A stretch of DNA of 64,000 nucleotides from Aselliscus stoliczkanus (taxonomy: Eukaryota > Chordata > Mammalia > Chiroptera > Hipposideridae), in assembly GCA_033961575.1 (NCBI GenBank), contig CM066732.1, positions 110,238,687-110,302,686 on the forward strand. The letters run 5' to 3'. The notes beneath the pieces are model-generated. The model saw only the letters and a list, made by a program, of their open reading frames with translations, did not search any database and was not told the origin of the DNA. Positions 55,891-64,000 of the stretch are shown piece by piece. Position numbers and translations under genes: made by a program. Position 1 is the first letter of the stretch. Each line of letters opens with the position of its first letter.

Positions 55891-56915
55891 AGTTATCAGA
55901 TATTAATTAAATTTGCTTACCAGTATAACCAAATGATTTGTCTCATAGCTGCATGATAATATTCAGTAATTTTAAAATATTTTAGTGAAATTTGTAGTAT
56001 GAAAATTAGAAGAGACAAAATGATTTTCTAGCTAGACTATCCAAGTCAATGAAAAAATTAGAATAAAGGAATTCAGTAAAATAGTTGGATACAAAATAAA
56101 TATACAATAATCAATAACAATAACCAGTTAAAAGTGGAAAAATTTTTAGATTCCACTCGCAGCAGTATAAAAAGTAAAATATGGGAATAAATTTAACACA
56201 AATTGTCTGGTACCAAGTGAAGAAAATGATTTTTTTTTTTTAAATTATCAAAGAAACAAACAACAACAACAACAAAATGAACAAAATACATGGGTGGAAA
56301 AATCTAATATCATAAAAATATCTAGCCTTTTTAAAGAGATTTAATAAAATTCAAAAAAAAGCCAAGCTTTTAAAATTATGACCAAAATGTTTTAAAGTTA
56401 CAAAAGAAGGAAAATGTGTAAAAACATAATTTTTTAAAAAACTGAATGAGGGTTAACATAAGATATTAAAGCTTACCATACAGCTATAAGTATGACAGTA
56501 TGGCTTTCCACAGACAGATCAATGAAAAATAATAGAAAGTCCAGAAAACTTTTCAAGTATGTAGGGGAAATTAATGTCTGATCAAAATGGCATTTTAAAT
56601 GAAAAAAATATTTTATTTTTCATTTTGATCTATTCCATGTATTCTATTCCAACAACATTTATTGGGCACAAATATAAGTCACAATCCTAGGTACTAGAAA
56701 CACATAATGAGTAAAATACAGTCTTTATCTGCAAGAAGGTATTATGCCAAATGAATGAGGTGGTGGGCTGCAAGTACAGATATTACATCACTGTCTACAC
56801 CTCACTGTGACAAGTGCTAAAAGAAGTTCATATTTTGATCTGCATAATTCTTGTATTTAAGCTTTCTGCTTATAAAACAAAATGAAAAAAATTAATAGAC
56901 ACAAATATCAGGTCT
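55891..56915. other. No recognised gene; possible old repeat traces
   Basis: AT-rich sequence. From about 56640 'caacatttattgggcacaaa' and 'ctaggtactagaaacacata' suggest an ancient MIR/L2-like remnant. Confidence 0.4.
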
Positions 56916-56919
56916 CAGC

Positions 56920-57140
56920 CTAGGTGTGACCTCTTTAAGGAGCCCTCCCTGACCCAGATATTTGTTTCCAAACACCTTATAACAGCACTTAACACAGTTT
57001 AATCCCTTCTTGTATTATCCAGTAGTTCGTTAAATTTTTTGAGGTAAGGACACATGTTTGGTACACCAAGAATATCCATGTATCCACTACAGGCTGAAGG
57101 AATGATAAATGTTCTTTGTGATGATATCATAAAAAGAATA
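56920..57140 (-). repeat. L2-like fragment
   Basis: 'gtgacctctttaaggagccc' and 'ccaggctgaaggaatgataaa'-like text follow the L2 3' end. Confidence 0.5.
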
Positions 57141-57170
57141 CAGCACTTGCTTCCCTTGAGGAATATCTTT

Positions 57171-57279
57171 TTTTTTTTTTTTTTGAGGGCAGTGTCACTG
57201 GCCCTCATATGTGGGACCCAAACCAGGACCGCTGGCTTCCCAAGCCAGCGCTTAACCATCGCGCCACTCAGCCGGCCCT
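57171..57279 (-). repeat. SINE family D, minus
   Basis: Target duplication 'cttgaggaatatcttt'. Confidence 0.9.
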
Positions 57280-57330
57280 CTTGAGGAATATCTTTATTCC
57301 AAATTTAGGTTTTTAAAACTATACATTTTA

Positions 57331-57510
57331 TGATATTGTGATTTGTAAGAAATATATATTTGGTCATTTGGTCTGCATGACCAAATATATATTTCTCACA
57401 TGGCATTGGTACTTAGTATTGGTCCACAATTCCTGGCTCACAGCTTCTGGAACTCTTGAGATTTCTTAAGTGTTAAGAGTAAAAAAAGCATCTTTTGTTG
57501 TGACTTTGGA
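57331..57510 (+). mobile_element. ERV-L 5' LTR fragment, sense
   Basis: 'attgtgatttgtaagaaata' and 'tccacaattcctggctcaca' repeat the start of the LTR at about 58885. The LTR breaks off near 57510 and runs into internal pol-like sequence. Confidence 0.55.
57348..57396. repeat. Perfect inverted repeat, 19-bp arms, 11-nt spacer
   Basis: Arms 57348-57366 and 57378-57396 are exact reverse complements (aatatatatttggtca core) around 'tttggtctgca'. The equivalent position in the 3' LTR copy lacks the second arm, so it arose in this copy only. Confidence 0.9.
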
Positions 57511-58870
57511 AAACAGGTATTCCCATGTGTACCCTTGAAGGGGGCCACCTGAATCCATGAAAAGAGTAGATAATTGGCGACTGCAGCAATGCAGAGAAGG
57601 GCTGAATGGGGACACAGCGCTCTTACACCCTCTGAGGCAAGCATGCCTCTGAGGCAAGCATGTCTATCAGCAAAAGAGACAGAGACTGCAGACAGATATA
57701 TGGCAGGTTCCCGGATGACAGGCCTGATCATAGCTGGCAAGTGAGGCTGATGCTGCTAGCCCCAAGGGGCTACAAATGGGTCTTGACGGGAGTGGACACT
57801 GACTCTGGCCTGGGCTTTGCTGACTGATGGTACAAGTAGATGCTCAGCGTATTGTGAAAGAACCTGAACAGAAAGTATTGCACCAATTTGGATGACTGAG
57901 CATTTCTTCAGAACATGGAACACACTTTACAGACTATAAGGTCCAAAAATGAGCACTTATTTGATAGAGAACTGAATGGGCAATTAAAACATTGCTTGTC
58001 TAAAATGGGGCTGGAGAAAAGTATGAAGGGCTGGTTTATACACCTTCACAAGTGTGTGAGCACACTCAACCTTTAAACATGAGTACAGCTAAAGGAATGT
58101 TCCCCCGAGGTAGATTTCTCTGTTTTTCTAGTCTAGTAGACCTAGGGAGGAGGTGGTGGTGAAGGATACTGGTTTCTTTCTTCCCCATATCACCTAAAAA
58201 AAATTTTTCCCTACTTGAAGCATTGGTCACAGGATGAGGGCTGCAGCTCCAAGAACTGTAAACAGGGATGTTTCGTAAGCAAGAATCTGTACGTGTGTTT
58301 TTGACCTTCATGTCACAATTCCTAAGGGCCTGATGAGGCAAGATGTGCCTTCCATGCCATCTGCCAAACTGGGATTACCAGTGAATTCAGCTCTATTGCC
58401 TGGTGGTAAGGAGTCCACCAGTTCTGCACCTGTGTAATCTTACCCCATCTGAACAGGAATGACCTGGGGAAGAGGCACTTGCTGGGTTAATACAGCTGCC
58501 AGCCATCTAGATCAGCACAGTGGCAAATTTAACGTCCCTTCCTAAGGTGTTTGGGTATAGGTAGAAAGAAGGAGAAATAGTAACTATGAGTAAAGGGATG
58601 AATAAATGGGTTATGTAATGAGAATAACCCAATACTACATTAACATCTTGAAAAAGGCTCAGAGCAAGAGAATACTATTGTCTCCTAGCATAATTACAGG
58701 TGGTGCCTGTAAGGGTGAGACCATTTCTGCTCTCAGAACCTGACAACATCAAAGGGAAGTCTGCAAACCTGAGTAGCTCCACTTTGGGAGACATTTCCAT
58801 ATGATATAATGATGGATTGGCTAGTTAATGGCTGGGGTCCTTTTGACTTTTATGTTTTATTGTAAGGAAT
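57511..58870 (+). pseudogene. ERV-L pol remnant (integrase region), sense
   Basis: Around 57765-57830 the plus strand translates to YKWVLTGVDTDSGLGFAD, then a stop, then VDAQRIVKEPEQKVLHQFG; this matches the style of the integrase core of ERV-L (class III) elements, with the first catalytic aspartate in GVDT. Many stops and shifts follow. It lies between two related LTR fragments, so this is one decayed class III provirus with most of gag-pol deleted. No function is expected. Confidence 0.65.
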
Positions 58871-58879
58871 CTGTGTTCG

Positions 58880-59720
58880 AAGACCAGGGGGTTGACTGCA
58901 ATATTGTAATCTATAAGAAATATGTATTTGGACATTGTCCACAATTCCTGGTTCACAGTTCCCGGAATTCTTGGAATTTCCCAAGTGTTGAGAGTGGATA
59001 AAAAGGCGCCTTTTGTTATGTTAAAGAGGCGACTTTTGGAAAGCACCTAAGGATAGGGGGTTCCAGTAGAAAACAACCAAGTGATTAGAGGGTTGAAACT
59101 TTCAGACCCACCCCTCTGGGGGAAGGGAGAGGGGCTGGAGATTGAATCAATAGCCAATAACCAGTGATTTAATCAACCTTGACTATGTAATGAAGCCTCC
59201 ATAAAAACCCAAGAGGATGGAGAGCTTCTGGGTTGGTGAATACATGGAGATGCAGGGAGAAGTGGGACTGGAGAGGCCATGGAAGCCCTTTTGCCATACC
59301 TTGCATCTCTTCCATCTGCCTGTTCCTGAGTTACATCCTTTTACAATAAACCAGTGATCTAGTAAGTAACCTCTTTTCTCTGAGTCCTGTGAGCCAGTCT
59401 AGCAAATTAATTGAACCCAAAGAGGGGGTTGTACAAACTTCTGATTTATAGCCAGTAGGTCAGAAGTGCAGGTAATAATCGGGCCTTTTGACATACTACA
59501 TTCTGAGTTGGAAAGTGTGTGTGTGTGTGTTTTGTCCTTGGAACCTTCATTCTGTGGCCAGCCTGTCAGAAGCACAGGTACCCTGGGGTTGCCTCTGAAG
59601 TGTGTGTATTTGTGTATGGGGGCAGTTTTGTAGGATTGAACCCCTCCCTTAACCTATGGAATCTGATGTGATCTCCAGGTAGTAGTATCCAAATTGAGTT
59701 AAATTCTAAGACACCTGTTG
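58880..59720 (+). mobile_element. ERV-L-class 3' LTR, sense
   Basis: Starts near 'ttgactgcaatattgtaatc', contains 'cataaaaacccaag' (TATA-like), AATAAA near 59345 and the conserved 'gcaaattaattgaacccaaa'. It is related to the fragment at 15180-15515. A short (GT)n run lies at 59516-59531. Confidence 0.6.
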
Positions 59721-61762
59721 GTGGCTGAGAATTGTTTGCTGGTATGGGGACCCCTGCCTACCCCCCCACACACACACACACATACACTTCCATGGTGAAA
59801 TTGGGTCTAGAAATCCAATTTACCTTTAAATGTTTAAAAGTCGCAAAATTCATTTTCAAAATGAAAAATGTATTAAAAACGTGTCATGGAAGACATGTTA
59901 TAGATTATCATAAATTGTCTTCTCACGCTAGAAATACTGATTTTGGGGCCAGTGAATATTTTTCTAGCGTGACAGATCTATTGGTTGCTGCCTTTTGATA
60001 CCCGCAGATGAGGAAGTTGTTAAAAATGAGCATGCAGGAAGAAAGGCTTGAGTATGGAAAGCCTGCTACGTGCCCCTGGAGCAATGGAGCAATGAACGGA
60101 AGCAGCAGTTTTGTCTGGGAGTTCAGTATGAAGGAGCCTGATTGCTGAGTGAAAGTGACTGGATTTTATTCTCTGAGCCCAAGTAAGGGGCAGCTCTCAG
60201 GGGTGTGTTTTAGCCGGGGAGTTGCCAGGGCAGAGCTGTGTTTCCCAGCGATAATCTGAAAACAGGAGGGGTTAGACTGGGGCAACAGAACGAGTTATGC
60301 CACCTAAACCAAAGCAAAGAAAGGAGAGTGACAAGGAGAGTCAAGGAGGAATCTGAGGTCCTTGGCAATTGGCTAAAAGACAGCTTTGCTCACTTCTCTG
60401 TATATACTCAGTGCCTGGTATAAATTGCTCCACAAATGTTTTATTGAATGAGAGAATTCACATAGATAGGAAGGAAGAAAGAGGAGCCTGACACGTCATT
60501 TAAGAGTCTGGTCTGTTTGCCTGGGTGGGCGTTGGCATTGGCGTTGGCAGAGATTTGGCACTACAGAGCTGGCTGGAGTGGGAATAGCAGGAAAGGTGAT
60601 GTGTTCAGATTGGGTCAGCTGAGGTGACCAGCAACATGCCTTTTCCCAGTTCTATCCTTCCTGTGACCTATACCTTTGCCCTCCAGCCAGCCTCCCCCAG
60701 TTGTGTAGAACAACTGGGAGTGCCAATTTTCATATTTTAAAAAAAAATTTACAGGCACTTTCATGGTCCTTGGAAAACTCACGTGGTCTTTGCAGTAAGG
60801 GCTTAATAAGACAAAATGCTCAGTTACTGGGGAGTGGTGTTCCATTTGATTGAATTTTCCTGATGTTCTGCCAGTTGGGTAGAAAATCTTTTAAAAATAC
60901 TCAGGTGAAACATTTGTACAAAGGAGACGTCTACTTTCCTTTGAAGGCAGATGGTTGACTGTGACCATTAAGGAAAATTATGTAAAACTTGGAAATAAAA
61001 AAAGGTGAGTCACATATTCTTGCAATGATGACCTTGTCTTACAAGAGCATTCTATAACAAGCCTATCCCGTGGTGAATTATCTAGGGCAGGGCCTCTCAA
61101 CCTTCCCATTGCTGATATTTATAAATGTCTACCCCTAGCCTGTTTCTCAAGATGCTCTTTGAGCCAGCTGTATCGTCTTGTTTCTTCTCTCATTAATTAG
61201 TAATTTTTTGACACATGTTCAGTGTATATTTATGGAGAATCATGGTTTTTAACTTTTGTGAACATTGTACTTCAGCATGATTGACTTTTCCTTTCCAGGC
61301 TGGCATGGCCTGGGGTCCCCTTTGTGAATGTTGGGTCGGAAGGCTCCTCCTAGCTTTCAGATTTGGTTTCCAAGCTTTCTCAAGCCTATCTCTGTGGTGC
61401 TTTTAAGTTCTTCCAGTGTCTCCCAGCCCTTGCTTCTTCCTATCCTCATTGTCACTGACCTGGTTGTGTCCTCATCATTTCCACTTGGACCACGGCAATA
61501 TCTCTTCTTCTGACCTTCTCACTTTCAACCTTTCGCATCTTCTTTTAATCATTGGTGAGTTCTGCCACCAAGTAAGGATTCTTGAATCATGACTCCGACA
61601 TCATGCTCCCAGGAAAAGATGCTAGGCAGCAAGGTCACAGGATTTCAGACCTGAAAGCTCTGGACTTTCAGATTCGGGGTTAGGGGTTAGGATTAGGCTT
61701 CCTACAGTGAGGAAACTGAGGCCCAGATAAGCCAAGTAACTGACTAAAGTCGCACAGTGAGG
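59721..61762. other. No recognised gene over about 2 kb
   Basis: A (CA)n run lies at 59767-59781. Around 61676-61698 'ggggttaggggttaggatta' resembles degenerate telomere repeats but is only about three units. Otherwise nothing is recognised; open frames are under 90 codons. Confidence 0.45.
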
Positions 61763-61777
61763 GACAGGAATATTTTT

Positions 61778-62220
61778 TTTTTTTTTTAAAGATTTTATTG
61801 GGGAATTGGTGGAGGGGAACAGCGTTGGGGAATCGGGGAAGGGGAACAGACAAGTTGCTGTCTTTTTGTTCTTCAGTTTAGTTGCGGAGGATGTTGCTTC
61901 ACTGTTGGTATCGTCATTGCGCTCTTCCCGGATGAGGCAGATCGGTCGCCGGCCTCTGGATGTCGCTCACCGCGGCTATTGGCAGCTCACGCTTGGCTGC
62001 CAGCCGCTCACGCTGGCTGCGGGCCACTCACTGTAGCCTATGGCAGCCCACTGCAGCAGGGGCTGCAGCCCACACCATCACCGGGGCTCGCACAGCCCAG
62101 CTCCAGGTGGAGCTGTTGTTAGCTGTAGAGGGCAGTGTCACTGGCCCTCATGTGGGATCCGAACCGGGGCCGCTGGCATCCGCAAACCAGCGCTTAACCA
62201 ATGCGCCACTCGGCCGGCCC
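61778..62220 (-). repeat. SINE family A, full length, minus
   Basis: Target duplication 'gacaggaatattttt'. Very low divergence from the copies at 25081 and 28631. Confidence 0.92.
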
Positions 62221-62235
62221 GACAGGAATATTTTT

Positions 62236-62844
62236 AAAGAGTTTGGTAATCAGGTTGCTTGTGCCTTGGACAGTCCCTGGAAAATGACTTGGTGTATAAA
62301 TCCTGGATATTATCCAGTTCCCTCTTCATTTCCATTGCAGAGTACAGGGCAGAGATGAATAGGGATGGATGGAGAAGGGAGTGCCAATTAAGCCAAGCTT
62401 TTCCAGCCTCAATCAATACCTTCCCAGAACAATCCTGATCTGGTTTCCTTTGGCAATGACCCCAGAAAGGTCTGGCTTCCTTATTCTGCCACACTCATTT
62501 GATCTCATGGCTGGTTTTTCCTCATACTCCCATAATTCATTGTATTTGCTTTTCACCGTATGTTTCTGCTCTTTCCGCCTTCTGGCTTCCCCATGGCACT
62601 TCCATCTTCTTTCGCCACTAACCTCCTCTTTTTGTCGGTTCTCCCACAGGAACCAGTAAGTGAGTTAGCCCCTTAATTAAAAAAAAAAAAGAAAGAGAAA
62701 ATTTCCCTACATGTATAATTGGATCAGCTTTGTGTTGGATGCCATTTACAGGAACTTAATTAGAGCCCCAAGAGTATCTTGTGTAAATACTGCCCCAGGT
62801 ACATGGCTTCTGCCACTCAGACTGTGGTCAAGATTAGGTGCTTT
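62236..62844. other. No recognised feature
   Basis: Pyrimidine-rich, possibly antisense L2 around 62440-62660. No gene signal. Confidence 0.4.
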
Positions 62845-62859
62845 CTAATAGAGGTAATA

Positions 62860-62978
62860 GGGGGCCGGCCAAGTGGCGCGGTGGTTAAGTGCCGGCTTTG
62901 GGAAGCCAGTGGCCCCGGTTCCGTCACACATATGAGAGCCAGTGACACTGCCCCCCCAAAAAAAATAAAAATCTGCAG
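62860..62978 (+). repeat. SINE family D, plus
   Basis: Head gggccggccaagtggcgc. Target duplication 'ctaatagaggtaata'. Confidence 0.88.
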
Positions 62979-62994
62979 CCTAATAGAGGTAATA

Positions 62995-63290
62995 AAATCC
63001 TTTGTGTATATCAATTCAGATTTGGCTTGTTTGCTTTCTCTTTTATGCATCAGGTTCCGGTTGTCACTGGCTTTGTGTGGTTTTTCAGAATCACTGACTG
63101 GTGTTTATAGATCCAAAATCAAATGTGTGTTTGAAACTTGGTGACCCATTGTTTTCAATGCAGCTCTTCTTCTTTGGGTCTGTCCCCCCTTCCTTCTCTC
63201 ATTCATTGATATTTGGCATTTTCCCGAAGTGCCAAGCCCAAAGGTTAACAACTTGATTTCAAAGCTTAGCTGTTTGGTCTCATGGCAAAA
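62995..63290. other. No recognised feature
   Basis: Nothing I can name. Confidence 0.4.
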
Positions 63291-63945
63291 TCATTGACTT
63301 CTCAACTTCATTCTTCAATATATCAAAATATATTCCAGGTGGATCCAAAATTTAAATGTAAAAAAAACTCTACAATTTTATATGACTCTGAGAAGCCAAA
63401 AGCAAAAGTCTAGGTTAATTTGACCACATAAAGTAATTGCAAACTTCTATATATCAAGTGTTCCACCTAGGAAGAACCCCATAAAAACCTATTCAAAGTC
63501 AAACAATGTACTGGAGTGAAACAGTTATAAAACAAGAATGAAGGGCAGATAACCAATAAACTTAAAGAGCTCTTACAAATTATTAAGAAAAACTAACAGT
63601 CCCATAGAAAAATGGGTAGAAAACACCCCAACAGGAATGGAATTTAAGAAGAAATGCAAGTGGCCAAAAAATGAAGAGAGGCTCAAGTTTACTAGTAAAG
63701 AAATGCAGATGAAAAGCATAGTGGGGTATCATTTTCTACTATTGATTGTGGGAAAGACAAGCACAAAAGATAATTCCAGGAGCTAAAGGGGGTGGGGAGC
63801 AGTACTTTCACAGGAAGTGGGGAAAACTGTGTGGGTAGTGTCAACGGAAAAAAAAAATTAAAACTGCGTAATCTTTGACCCATAAGTTATACTTCTAATA
63901 ATTTGTTCTATAAAAATAGTTGCACAAATGCACAAAGCTATGCAA
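63291..63945 (+). repeat. L1/HAL1-like fragment, sense
   Basis: 'ccaaaatttaaatgtaaaaa', 'agctcttacaaattattaag' and 'gaaatgcagatgaaaagcat' follow L1 ORF2 3' text in sense direction. A T-rich run at 63947-63970 may open another minus-strand element cut by the window edge. Confidence 0.6.
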
Positions 63946-64000
63946 TTTTTTTTTTTTTTTTTATTTTTTTAGTAAAGGATGCTTTCACTTTATTTTCAAT

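Noticed and set aside
61676..61698. Interstitial telomere-like repeat
   Set aside because: Only about three imperfect TTAGGG-like units; too short to mean more than chance.
1..64000. CRISPR arrays, operons, riboswitches or other prokaryotic systems
   Set aside because: The sequence is mammalian and repeat-rich; the periodic repeats found are SINE modules, microsatellites and LTR duplications.

Overview
The window is repeat-dense mammalian nuclear DNA. I see no host protein-coding exon and no RNA gene that I can support. The abundant tRNA-derived SINEs (heads related to GGCCGGCCGAGTGGCGCA, tails ending AATAAAATCTTT plus A) resemble the VES/MEG-type SINEs of bats. They differ from primate, rodent, carnivore and horse SINEs as I know them. 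My best guess is a bat, probably a yinpterochiropteran such as a rhinolophoid or megadermatid; this rests on recall of SINE types and not on a search.

The main object is an 8.9-kb endogenous retrovirus on the minus strand (42753-51672). It has two almost identical LTRs of 445 and 446 bp and a 6-bp target duplication (agagat). Reading along the minus strand, the order is: 5' LTR, primer-binding site for tRNA-Lys1,2, leader, gag, pro (dUTPase, protease, G-patch), pol (RT, RNase H, integrase), env, polypurine tract, 3' LTR. gag-pro and pro-pol are joined by -1 frameshift sites (GGGAAAC followed by a perfect 9-bp hairpin, and AAATTTA). This is the plan of a type-D betaretrovirus. env is open for all 595 codons and carries the SDGGGxxDxxR motif of the ASCT2-using (RDR) interference group, a furin site, an immunosuppressive-type segment and CX6CC. 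gag (near its start) and pol contain six frame breaks in total. All are one-base shifts in the same direction and all lie at short homopolymers, so they may be assembly errors or real decay.

Left of the provirus (1-42.7 kb) the sequence is a mosaic. It holds L1 fragments on both strands; ancient MIR, L2 and MER5-like repeats; an 890-bp solo LTR with 6-bp duplication (6953-7842); a 1.13-kb solo LTR with 4-bp duplication (29997-31130); a pogo/Tigger-like DNA transposon remnant; a possible retrocopy (38255-38945); and about 30 SINEs, many with clear target duplications.

The provirus sits inside an antisense L1 (about 39.2-55.9 kb). The same L1 received two further copies of the 1.1-1.2 kb LTR (52653-53862 and 54275-55412), each with its own 4-bp duplication. 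Right of it are an old ERV-L remnant with integrase-like coding traces and LTRs (57331-59720), more SINEs, and a sense L1 at the window end. Stretches where I recognise nothing are listed as such.
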